Below are positions 12,466-24,400 of a stretch of DNA of 64,000 bases, piece after piece. The DNA is from Sipunculus nudus. Taxonomy: Eukaryota > Annelida > Sipuncula > Golfingiida > Sipunculidae. The notes beneath the pieces are model-generated. The model searched no databases. It was not told the DNA's origin and saw nothing but the letters and a program-made list of their open reading frames with translations. The translations under genes were made by a program, and so were the position numbers. Each line of letters begins with the position of its first letter. Within the stretch, counting starts at the first letter, position 1. The DNA is taken from NCBI GenBank assembly GCA_026874595.1, contig CM049322.1, positions 26,199,400 to 26,263,399 of the forward strand, written 5' to 3'.

Positions 12466-13498
12466 GATACAAACGTCGTTTTTCCCGAAATCAGCTCGGA
12501 TTTCGCGTAATACAAGATCATGTTTTGTGAAAAATGGCTGATTTAAATTGTGAAAGAAGCATTTCAATCGGCTTCATTAGTCCATTTAGAACCTGATAGA
12601 AACGTCGTTTTCCCCGAAATCAGCTCGGTTTTCGCGTAATACAAGATCGTGTTTTGTGCATAAAATGGCCGATTTAAATTGTGAAAAAAGCATTTAAGGA
12701 GCTTCATTAGTCCATTTAGAACCTGTTACAAACGTCGTTTTCGCCGAAATCAGCTCGGTTTTCATGTAATACAAGATCGTGGTTTCTGAAAAAATGGCCT
12801 ATTTAAATTGCGAAAGAAGCGTTTTAGAATCTTCATTGGGCCATTTATAACCTGTTACAAACGTCGTTTTCGCCGAAATCAGCTCGGTTTTCGCGTAATA
12901 CAAGATCGTGTTTTGTGGAAAAATGGCTGAATTAAATTGCGAAAGAAGTGTTTGAGAAGCTTATTAAGTCCATTTAGAACCTGTTAGAAACGTCGTTTTC
13001 GCCGAAATCAGCTCGGTTTTCGTGTAATACAAGATCGTGTCTTGTGCGAAAATGGCCGATTGAAATTGCGAAAGGGTCGTGTTACGAGCTTTATTAAGAC
13101 ATTTAGAACCTGTTACAAACGTCGTTTTCGCCGAAATCAGCACGGTTTTTGCGTAACACAAGATCGTGTTTTGTGCAAAAATGGCCGATTTAAATTGCGA
13201 AAGAAGCGATTTAGAAGCTTCATTAGGCCATTTAGACCCTGTTACAAACGTCGTTTTCGCCGAAATCAACTCGGTTTTCGCGTAATGCAAGATCGTGTTT
13301 TGCGCAAAAATGGCCGATTTAAATTGCGAAAGAAGCGTTTTAGAAGCTTCATTAGGCCATTTAGACACTGTTACAAACGTCGTTTTCGCCGAAATCAGCT
13401 CGGTTTTTGCGTAATACAAGATCGTGTTTTGTGCAAAAATGGCCGATTTAAATTGCGAAAGAAGCGTTTTAGAAGCTTCATTAGGCCATTTAGACCCT

Positions 13499-15110
13499 GT
13501 TACAAACGTCGTTTTCGCCGAAATCAGCTCGGTTTTCGCTTAATACAAGATCGTGTTTTGTGCAAAAATGCCCGATTTAAATTGCGAAAGAAGCGTTTTA
13601 GAAGCTTCATTAGGCCATTTAGACCCTGTTACAAACGTCGTTTTCACCGAAATCAGCTCGGTTTTCGCGTAATACAAGATCGTTTTTGTGCAAAAATGGC
13701 CGATTTAAATTGCAAAAGAAGCGTTTTAGAAGCTTCATTAGGCAATTTCGACCCTGTTACAAACGTCGTTTTCGCCGAAAACAACTCGGTTTTCGCGTAA
13801 TACAAGATCGTGTTTTGTGCAAAAAATTTCCGATTTAAATTGTGAAAGAAGAATTTACGATGCTTCATTAGTCCATTTAGAACCTGTTACAAACGTCGTT
13901 TTCGCCGAAATCAGCTCGGTTTTCGTGTAATACAAGATCGTGGTTTCTGGAAAAATGGCCGATTTAAATTGCAAAAGAAGCGTTTTAGAATCTTCATTGG
14001 GCCATTTATAACCTATTACAAACGTCGTTTTCGCCGAAATCAGCTCGGTTTTTGCGTAATACAAGATCGTGTCTTGTGGAAAAATGGCTGAATTAAATTG
14101 CGAAAGAAGTGTTTGAGAAGCTTCATTAGTCCATTTAGAACCTGTTAGAAACGTCGTTTTCGCCGAAATCAGCTCGGTTTTCGTGTAAAACAAGATCGTG
14201 TCTTGTGCAAATATGGCCGATTGAAATTGCGAAAGGGTCGTGTTACGAGCTTTATTAAGCCATTTAGAACCTGTTACAAACGTCGTTTTCGCCGAAATCA
14301 GCTCGGTTTTCGCGTAATACAAGATCGTGTTTTGTGCAAAAATGGCCGATTAAAATTGCGAAAGAAGCGTTTTAGAAGCTTCATTAGGCCATTTAGACCC
14401 TCTTACAAACGTCGTTTTCGCCGAAATCAGCTCGGTTTTCGCGTAATACAAGATCGTGTTTTGTGCAAAAATGGCCGATTTAAATTGCGAAAGAAGCGTT
14501 TTAGAAACTTCATGAGGCCATTTAAACCCTGTTACAAACGTCGTTTTCGCCGAAATCAACTCGGTTTTCGCGTAATGCAAGATCGTGTTTTGTGCAAAAA
14601 TGGCCGATTTAAATTGCGAAAGAAGCGTTTTAGAAGCTTCATTAGGCCATTTAGACACTGTTACAAACGTCGTTTTCGCCGAAATCAGCTCGGTTTTCGC
14701 GTAATACAAGATCGTGTTTTGTGCAAAAATGGCCGAATTAAATTACAAAAGAAGCGTTTTAGAAGCTTCATTAGGCCATTTAGACCCTGTTACAAACGTC
14801 GTTTTCGCCGAAATCAGCTCGGTTTTCGCGTAATACATGATCGTGTTTTGTGCAAAAATGGCCGAATTAAATTGCAAAAGAATCGTTTTAGAAGCTTCAT
14901 TAGGCCATTTAGACCCTGTTACAAACGTCGTTTTCGCCTAAATCAGCTCGGTTTTCGCGTAATACAAGATCGTGTTTTGTGGAAAAATGGCCGATTTAAA
15001 TTGCGAAAAAAGCGTTTTAGAAGCTTCATTAGGCCATTTAGACCCTGTTACAAACGTCGTTTTCCCCGAAATCAGCTCGGTTTTCGCGTAATACAAGATC
15101 GTGTTTTGTG
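13499..15110 (+). repeat. Large satellite unit, partial copy 3
   Basis: Begins with the same TTCGCTTAATACAAG marker monomer and follows copy 2 at an offset of 6878 for about 1.6 kb with scattered substitutions (for example TGCAAAAGAAGCG for TGCGAAAGAAGCG near 13712). Near 15060-15110 it departs from the copy 2 order and joins a CAAAAAATGGCC monomer, skipping the monomers that surround the fused junction in the other copies. The end is approximate. Confidence 0.75.
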
Positions 15111-15410
15111 CAAAAAATGGCCGATTTAAATTGTGAAAAAAGCATTTAAGAAGCTTCATTAGTCCATTTAGAACCTGTTACAAACGTCGTTTTCGCCGAA
15201 ATCAGCTCGGTTTTCGTGTAATACAAGATCGTGTCTTGTGCGAAAATGGCCGATTGAAATTGCGAAAGGGTCGTGTTACGAGCTTTATTAAGACATTTAG
15301 AACCTGTTACAAACGTCGTTTTCGCCGAAATCAGCACGGTTTTTGCGTAACACAAGATCGTGTTTTGTGGAAAAATGGCTGAATTAAATTGCGAAAGAAG
15401 TGTTTGAGAA

Positions 15411-18400
15411 GCTTATTAAGTCCATTTAGAACCTGTTAGAAACGTCGTTTTCGCCGAAATCAGCTCGGTTTTCGTGTAATACAAGATCGTGTCTTGTGCG
15501 AAAATGGCCGATTGAAATTGCGAAAGGGTCGTGTTACGAGCTTTATTAAGACATTTAGAACCTGTTACAAACGTCGTTTTCGCCGAAATCAGCACGGTTT
15601 TTGCGTAACACAAGATCGTGTTTTGTGCAAAAATGGCCGATTTAAATTGCGAAAGAAGCGTTTTAGAAGCTTCATTAGGCCATTTAGACCCTGTTACAAA
15701 CGTCGTTTTCGCCGAAATCAACTCGGTTTTCGCGTAATGCAAGATCGTGTTTTGCGCAAAAATGGCCGATTTAAATTGCGAAAGAAGCGTTTTAGAAGCT
15801 TCATTAGGCCATTTAGACACTGTTACAAACGTCGTTTTCGCCGAAATCAGCTCGGTTTTTGCGTAATACAAGATCGTGTTTTGAGCAAAAATGGCCGATT
15901 TAAATTGCGAAAGAAGCGTTTTAGAAGCTTCATTAGGCCATTTAGACCCTGTTACAAACGTCGTTTTCGCCGAAATCAGCTCGGTTTTCGCGTAATACAA
16001 GATCGTGTTTTGTGCAAAAATGCCCGATTTAAATTGCGAAAGAAGCGTTTTAGAAGCTTCATTAGGCCATTTAGACCCTGTTACAAACGTCGTTTTCACC
16101 GAAATCAGCTCGGTTTTCGCGTAATACAAGATCGTTTTTGTGCAAAAATGGCCGATTTAAATTGCGAAAGAAGCGTTTTAGAAGCTTCATTAGGCAATTT
16201 CGACCCTGTTACAAACGTCGTTTTCGCCGAAAACAGCTCGGTTTTCGCGTAATACAAGATCGTGTTTTGTGCAAAAAAATTCCGATTTAAATTGTGAAAG
16301 AAGAATTTACGATGCTTCATTGGTCCATTTAGAACCTGTTACAAACGTCGTTTTCGCCGAAATCAGCTCGGTTTTCGTGTAATACAAGATCGTGGTTTCT
16401 GGAAAAATGGCCGATTTAAATTGCAAAAGAAGCGTTTTAGAATCTTCATTGGGCCATTTATAACCTATTACAAACGTCGTTTTCGCCGAAATCAGCTCGG
16501 TTTTCGCGTAATACAAGATCGTGTCTTGTGGAAAAATGGCTAAATTATATTGCGAAAGAAGTGTTTGAGAAGCTTCATTAGTCCATTTAGAACCTGTTAG
16601 AAACGTCGTTTTCGCCGAAATCAGCTCGGTTTTCGTGTAAAACAAGATCGTGTCTTGTGCAAATATGGCCGATTGAAATTGCGAAAGGGTCGTGTTACGA
16701 GCTTTATTAAGCCATTTAGAACCTGTTACAAACGTCGTTTTCGCCGAAATCAGCTCGGTTTTCGCGTAATACAAGATCGTGTTTTGTGCAAAAATGGCCG
16801 ATTAAAATTGCGAAAGAAGCGTTTTAGAAGCTTCATTAGGCCATTTAGACCCTCTTACAAACGTCGTTTTCGCCGAAATCAGCTCGGTTTTCGCGTAATA
16901 CAAGATCGTGTTTTGTGCAAAAATGGCCGATTTAAATTGCGAAAGAAGCGTTTTAGAAACTTCATGAGGCCATTTAAACCCTGTTACAAACGTCGTTTTC
17001 GCCGAAATCAACTCGGTTTTCGCGTAATGCAAGATCGTGTTTTGTGCAAAAATGGCCGATTTAAATTGCGAAAGAAGCGTTTTAGAAGCTTCATTAGGCC
17101 ATTTAGACACTGTTACAAACGTCGTTTTCGCCGAAATCAGCTCGGTTTTCGCGTAATACAAGATCGTGTTTTGTGCAAAAATGGCCGAATTAAATTACAA
17201 AAGAAGCGTTTTTAGAAGCTTCATTAGGCCATTTAGACACTGTTACAAACGTCGTTTTCGCCGAAATCAGCTCGGTTTTCGCGTAATACAAGATCGTGTT
17301 TTGTGCAAAAATGGCCGAATTAAATTACGAAAGAAGCGTTTTAGAAGCTTCATTAGGCCATTTAGACCCTGTTACAAACGTCTTTTTCGCCGAAATCAGC
17401 TCGGTTTTCGCGTAATACAAGATCGTGTTTTGTGGAAAAATGGCCGATTTAAATTGCGAAAGAAGCGTTTTAGAAGCTTCATTAGGCCATTTAGACCCTG
17501 TTACAAACGTCGTTTTCGCCGAAATCAGCTCGGTTTTCGCGTAATACAAGATCGTGTTTTGTGCAAAAATGGCCGATTTAAATTGCGAAAGAAGCCTTTC
17601 AGAAGCTTCATTAGGCCATTTAGACCCTCTTACAAACGTCGTTTTCGCCGAAATCAGCTCGGTTTTCGCGTAATACAAGATCGTGTTTTGTGCAAAAATG
17701 GCCGATTTAAATTGCGAAAGAAGCGTTTTAGAAACTTCATGAGGCCATTTAAACCCTGTTACAAACGTCGTTTTCGCCGAAATCAACTCGGTTTTCGCGT
17801 AATGCAAGATCGTGTTTTGTGCAAAAATGGCCGATTTAAATTGCGAAAGAAGCGTTTTAGAAGCTTCATTAGGCCATTTAGACACTGTTACAAACGTCGT
17901 TTTCGCCGAAATCAGCTCGGTTTTCGCGTAATACAAGATCGTGTTTTGTGCAAAAATGGCCGAATTAAATTACAAAAGAAGCGTTTTAGAAGCTTCATTA
18001 GGCCATTTAGACCCTGTTACAAACGTCGTTTTCGCCGAAATCAGCTCGGTTTTCGCGTAATACATGATCGTGTTTTGTGCAAAAATGGCCGAATTAAATT
18101 GCAAAAGAATCGTTTTAGAAGCTTCATTAGGCCATTTAGACCCTGTTACAAACGTCGTTTTCGCCTAAATCAGCTCGGTTTTCGCGTAATACAAGATCGT
18201 GTTTTGTGGAAAAATGGCCGATTTAAATTGCGAAAAAAGCGTTTTAGAAGCTTCATTAGGCCATTTAGACCCTGTTACAAACGTCGTTTTCCCCGAAATC
18301 AGCTCGGTTTTCGCGTAATACAAGATCGTGTTTTGTGCAAAAAATGGCCGATTTAAATTGTGAAAAAAGCATTTAAGAAGCTTCATTAGTCCATTTAGAA

Positions 18401-21400
18401 CCTGTTACAAACGTCGTTTTCGCCGAAATCAGCTCGGTTTTCGTGTAATACAAGATCGTGTCTTGTGCGAAAATGGCCGATTGAAATTGCGAAAGGGTCG
18501 TGTTACGAGCTTTATTAAGACATTTAGAACCTGTTACAAACGTCGTTTTCGCCGAAATCAGCACGGTTTTTGCGTAACACAAGATCGTGTTTTGTGGAAA
18601 AATGGCTGAATTAAATTGCGAAAGAAGTGTTTGAGAAGCTTATTAAGTCCATTTAGAACCTGTTAGAAACGTCGTTTTCGCCGAAATGAGCTCGGTTTTC
18701 GTGTAATACAAGATCGTGTCTTGTGCGAAAATGGCCGATTGAAATTGCGAAAGGGTCGTGTTACGAGCTTTATTAAGACATTTAGAACCTGTTACAAACG
18801 TCGTTTTCGCCGAAATCAGCACGGTTTTTGCGTAACACAAGATCGTGTTTTGTGCAAAAATGGCCGATTTAAATTGCGAAAGAAGCGTTTTAGAAGCTTC
18901 ATTAGGCCATTTAGACCCTGTTACAAACGTCGTTTTCGCCGAAATCAACTCGGTTTTCGCGTAATGCAAGATCGTGTTTTGCGCAAAAATGGCCGATTTA
19001 AATTGCGAAAGAAGCGTTTTAGAAGCTTCATTAGGCCATTTAGACACTGTTACAAACGTCGTTTTCGCCGAAATCAGCTCGGTTTTTGCGTAATACAAGA
19101 TCGTGTTTTGAGCAAAAATGGCCGATTTAAATTGCGAAAGAAGCGTTTTAGAAGCTTCATTAGGCCATTTAGACCCTGTTACAAACGTCGTTTTCGCCGA
19201 AATCAGCTCGGTTTTCGCGTAATACAAGATCGTGTTTTGTGCAAAAATGCCCGATTTAAATTGCGAAAGAAGCGTTTTAGAAGCTTCATTAGGCCATTTA
19301 GACCCTGTTACAAACGTCGTTTTCACCGAAATCAGCTCGGTTTTCGCGTAATACAAGATCGTTTTTGTGCAAAAATGGCCGATTTAAATTGCGAAAGAAG
19401 CGTTTTAGAAGCTTCATTAGGCAATTTCGACCCTGTTACAAACGTCGTTTTCGCCGAAAACAGCTCGGTTTTCGCGTAATACAAGATCGTGTTTTGTGCA
19501 AAAAAATTCCGATTTAAATTGTGAAAGAAGAATTTACGATGCTTCATTGGTCCATTTAGAACCTGTTACAAACGTCGTTTTCGCCGAAATCAGCTCGGTT
19601 TTCGTGTAATACAAGATCGTGGTTTCTGGAAAAATGGCCGATTTAAATTGCAAAAGAAGCGTTTTAGAATCTTCATTGGGCCATTTATAACCTATTACAA
19701 ACGTCGTTTTCGCCGAAATCAGCTCGGTTTTCGCGTAATACAAGATCGTGTCTTGTGGAAAAATGGCTAAATTATATTGCGAAAGAAGTGTTTGAGAAGC
19801 TTCATTAGTCCATTTAGAACCTGTTAGAAACGTCGTTTTCGCCGAAATCAGCTCGGTTTTCGTGTAAAACAAGATCGTGTCTTGTGCAAATATGGCCGAT
19901 TGAAATTGCGAAAGGGTCGTGTTACGAGCTTTATTAAGCCATTTAGAACCTGTTACAAACGTCGTTTTCGCCGAAATCAGCTCGGTTTTCGCGTAATACA
20001 AGATCGTGTTTTGTGCAAAAATGGCCGATTAAAATTGCGAAAGAAGCGTTTTAGAAGCTTCATTAGGCCATTTAGACCCTCTTACAAACGTCGTTTTCGC
20101 CGAAATCAGCTCGGTTTTCGCGTAATACAAGATCGTGTTTTGTGCAAAAATGGCCGATTTAAATTGCGAAAGAAGCGTTTTTAGAAACTTCATGAGGCCA
20201 TTTAAACCCTGTTACAAACGTCGTTTTCGCCGAAATCAACTCGGTTTTCGCGTAATGCAAGATCGTGTTTTGTGCAAAAATGGCCGATTTAAATTGCGAA
20301 AGAAGCGTTTTAGAAGCTTCATTAGGCCATTTAGACACTGTTACAAACGTCGTTTTCGCCGAAATCAGCTCGGTTTTCGCGTAATACAAGATCGTGTTTT
20401 GTGCAAAAATGGCCGAATTAAATTACAAAAGAAGCGTTTTAGAAGCTTCATTAGGCCATTTAGACACTGTTACAAACGTCGTTTTCGCCGAAATCAGCTC
20501 GGTTTTCGCGTAATACAAGATCGTGTTTTGTGCAAAAATGGCCGAATTAAATTACGAAAGAAGCGTTTTAGAAGCTTCATTAGGCCATTTAGACCCTGTT
20601 ACAAACGTCTTTTTCGCCGAAATCAGCTCGGTTTTCGCGTAATACAAGATCGTGTTTTGTGGAAAAATGGCCGATTTAAATTGCGAAAGAAGCGTTTTAG
20701 AAGCTTCATTAGGCCATTTAGACCCTGTTACAAACGTCGTTTTCGCCGAAATCAGCTCGGTTTTCGCGTAATACAAGATCGTGTTTTGTGCAAAAATGGC
20801 CGATTTAAATTGCGAAAGAAGCCTTTCAGAAGCTTCATTAGGCCATTTAGACCCTGTTACAAACGTCTTTTTCGCCGAAATCAGCTCGGTTTTCGCGTAA
20901 TACAAGATCGTGTTTTGTGCAAAAATGGCCGATTTAAATTGCGAAAGAAGCATTTTAGAAGCTTCATTAGGCCATTTAGACCCTGTTACAAACGTCGTTT
21001 TCGCCGAAATCAACTCGGTTTTCGCGGAATGCAAGATCGTGTTTTGTGCAAAAATGGCCAATTTAAATTGCGAAAGAAGCGTTTTAGTAGCTTCATTAGG
21101 CCATTTGGACTCTGTTACAAACGTCGTTTTCGCCGAAATCAGCTCGGTTTTCGCGTAATACAAGATCGTGTTTTGTGGAAAAATCTCCGATTTAAATTGC
21201 AAAAGAAGCATTTCAGAAGCTTCATTAGTCCACAAATGGCCGATTTTTAAAATGCGAAAAAAGCATTTAAATCGGCTTCATTAGTCCATGTAGAACCTGA
21301 TACAAACGTCGTTTTTCCCGAAATCAGCTCGGATTTCGCGTAATACAAGATCATGTTTTGTGAAAAATGGCTGATTTAAATTGTGAAAGAAGCATTTAAA

Positions 21401-24400
21401 TCGGCTTCATTAGTCCATTTAGAACCTGATAGAAACGTCGTTTTCCCCGAAATCAGCTCGGTTTTCGCGTAATACAAGATCGTGTTTTGTGCAAAAAATG
21501 GCCGATTTAAATTGTGAAAAAAGCATTTAAGGAGCTTCATTAGTCCATTTAGAACCTGTTACAAACGTCGTTTTCGCCGAAATCAGCTCGGTTTTCATGT
21601 AATACAAGATCGTGGTTTCTGAAAAAATGGCCTATTTAAATTGCGAAAGAAGCGTTTTAGAATCTTCATTGTGCCATTTATAACCTGTTACAAACGTCGT
21701 TTTCGCCGAAATCAGCTCGGTTTTCGCGTAATACAAGATCGTGTTTTGTGGAAAAATGGCTGAATTAAATTGCGAAAGAAGTGTTTGAGAAGCTTATTAA
21801 GTCCATTTAGAACCTGTTAGAAACGTCGTTTTCGCCGAAATGAGCTCGGTTTTCGTGTAATACAAGATCGTGTCTTGTGCGAAAATGGCCGATTGAAATT
21901 GCGAAAGGGTCGTGTTACGAGCTTTATTAAGACATTTAGAACCTGTTACAAACGTCGTTTTCGCCGAAATCAGCACGGTTTTTGCGTAACACAAGATCGT
22001 GTTTTGTGCAAAAATGGCCGATTTAAATTGCGAAAGAAGCGTTTTAGAAGCTTCATTAGGCCATTTAGACCCTGTTACAAACGTCGTTTTCGCCGAAATC
22101 AACTCGGTTTTCGCGTAATGCAAGATCGTGTTTTTGCGCAAAAATGGCCGATTTAAATTGCGAAAGAAGCGTTTTAGAAGCTTCATTAGGCCATTTAGAC
22201 ACTGTTACAAACGTCGTTTTCGCCGAAATCAGCTCGGTTTTTGCGTAATACAAGATCGTGTTTTGTGCAAAAATGGCCGATTTAAATTGCGAAAGAAGCG
22301 TTTTAGAAGCTTCATTAGGCCATTTAGACCCTGTTACAAACGTCGTTTTCGCCGAAATCAGCTCGGTTTTCGCGTAATACAAGATCGTGTTTTGTGCAAA
22401 AATGCCCGATTTAAATTGCGAAAGAAGCGTTTTAGAAGCTTCATTAGGCCATTTAGACCCTGTTACAAACGTCGTTTTCACCGAAATCAGCTCGGTTTTC
22501 GCGTAATACAAGATCGTTTTTGTGCAAAAATGGCCGATTTAAATTGCGAAAGAAGCGTTTTTAGAAGCTTCATTAGGCAATTTCGACCCTGTTACAAACG
22601 TCGTTTTCGCCGAAAACACCTCGGTTTTCGCGTAATACAAGATCGTGTTTTGTGCAAAAAATTTCCGATTTAAATTGTGAAAGAAGAATTTACGATGCTT
22701 CATTAGTCCATTTAGAACCTGTTACAAACGTCGTTTTCGCCGAAATCAGCTCGGTTTTCGTGTAATACAAGATCGTGGTTTCTGGAAAAATGGCCGATTT
22801 AAATTGCAAAAGAAGCGTTTAAGAATCTTCATTGGGCCATTTATAACCTATTACAAACGTCGTTTTCGCCGAAATCAGCTCGGTTTTCGCGTAATACAAG
22901 ATCGTGTCTTGTGGAAAAATGGCTGAATTAAATTGCGAAAGAAGTGTTTGAGAAGCTTCATTAGTCCATTTAGAACCTGTTAGAAACGTCGTTTTCGCCG
23001 AAATCAGCTCGGTTTTCGTGTAAAACAAGATCGTGTCTTGTGCAAATATGGCCGATTGAAATTGCGAAAGGGTCGTGTTACGAGCTTTATTAAGCCATTT
23101 AGAACCTGTTACAAACGTCGTTTTCGCCGAAATCAGCTCGGTTTTCGCGTAATACAAGATCGTGTTTTGTGCAAAAATGGCCGATTAAAATTGCGAAAGA
23201 AGCGTTTTAGAAGCTTCATTAGGCCATTTAGACCCTGTTACAAACGTCGTTTTCGCCGAAATCAGCTCGGTTTTCGCGTAATACAAGATCGTGTTTTGTG
23301 CAAAAATGGCCGATTTAAATTGCGAAAGAAGCGTTTTAGAAACTTCATGAGGCCATTTAAACCCTGTTACAAACGTCGTTTTCGCCGAAATCAACTCGGT
23401 TTTCGCGTAATGCAAGATCGTGTTTTGTGCAAAAATGGCCGATTTAAATTGCGAAAGAAGCGTTTTAGAAGCTTCATTAGGCCATTTAGACACTGTTACA
23501 AACGTCGTTTTCGCCGAAATCAGCTCGGTTTTCGCGTAATACAAGATCGTGTTTTGTGCAAAAATGGCCGAATTAAATTACAAAAGAAGCGTTTTAGAAG
23601 CTTCATTAGGCCATTTAGACCCTGTTACAAACGTCGTTTTCGCCGAAATCAGCTCGGTTTTTCGCGTAATACATGATCGTGTTTTGTGCAAAAATGGCCG
23701 AATTAAATTGCAAAAGAATCGTTTTAGAAGCTTCATTAGGCCATTTAGACCCTGTTACAAACGTCGTTTTCGCCTAAATCAGCTCGGTTTTCGCGTAATA
23801 CAAGATCGTGTTTTGTGGAAAAAATGGCCGATTTAAATTGCGAAAGAAGCGTTTTAGAAGCTTCATTAGGCCAGTTAGACCCTGTTACAAACGTCGTTTT
23901 CCCCGAAATCAGCTCGGTTTTCGCGTAATACAAGATCGTGTTTTGTGCAAAAAATGGCCGATTTAAATTGTGAAAAAAGCATTTAAGAAGCTTCATTAGT
24001 CCATTTAGAACCTGTTACAAACGTCGTTTTCGCCGAAATCAGCTCGGTTTTCGTGTAATACAAGATCGTGTCTTGTGCGAAAATGGCCGATTGAAATTGC
24101 GAAAGGGTCGTGTTACGAGCTTTATTAAGACATTTAGAACCTGTTACAAACGTCGTTTTCGCCGAAATCAGCACGGTTTTTGCGTAACACAAGATCGTGT
24201 TTTGTGGAAAAATGGCTGAATTAAATTGCTAAAGAAGTGTTTGAGAAGCTTATTAAGTCCATTTAGAACCTGTTAGAAACGTCGTTTTCGCCGAAATCAG
24301 CTCGGTTTTCGTGTAATACAAGATCGTGTCTTGTGCGAAAATGGCCGATTGAAATTGCGAAAGGGTCGTGTTACGAGCTTTATTAAGACATTTAGAACCT

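Larger units (their letters stand above)
6621..13498 (+). repeat. Large satellite unit, copy 2 (6878 bp)
   Basis: Matches copy 1 at an offset of 6620 through about 11590, with no difference that I noticed. It then has two additional monomers (258 bp) at about 11600-11860 and resumes at an offset of 6878. In the extra stretch the variants differ from copy 1: TGCGAAATAAGCG, GAATTAAATTACGAAAG and GGAAAAGTGGCC occur here only. A few single-base differences appear afterwards, for example TTTCGCGTAATAC here against TTTCGCGAAATAC in copy 1, and CATTTCAATCGG against CATTTAAATCGG. The length equals 52 x 129 + 3 x 56 + 2. Confidence 0.9.
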
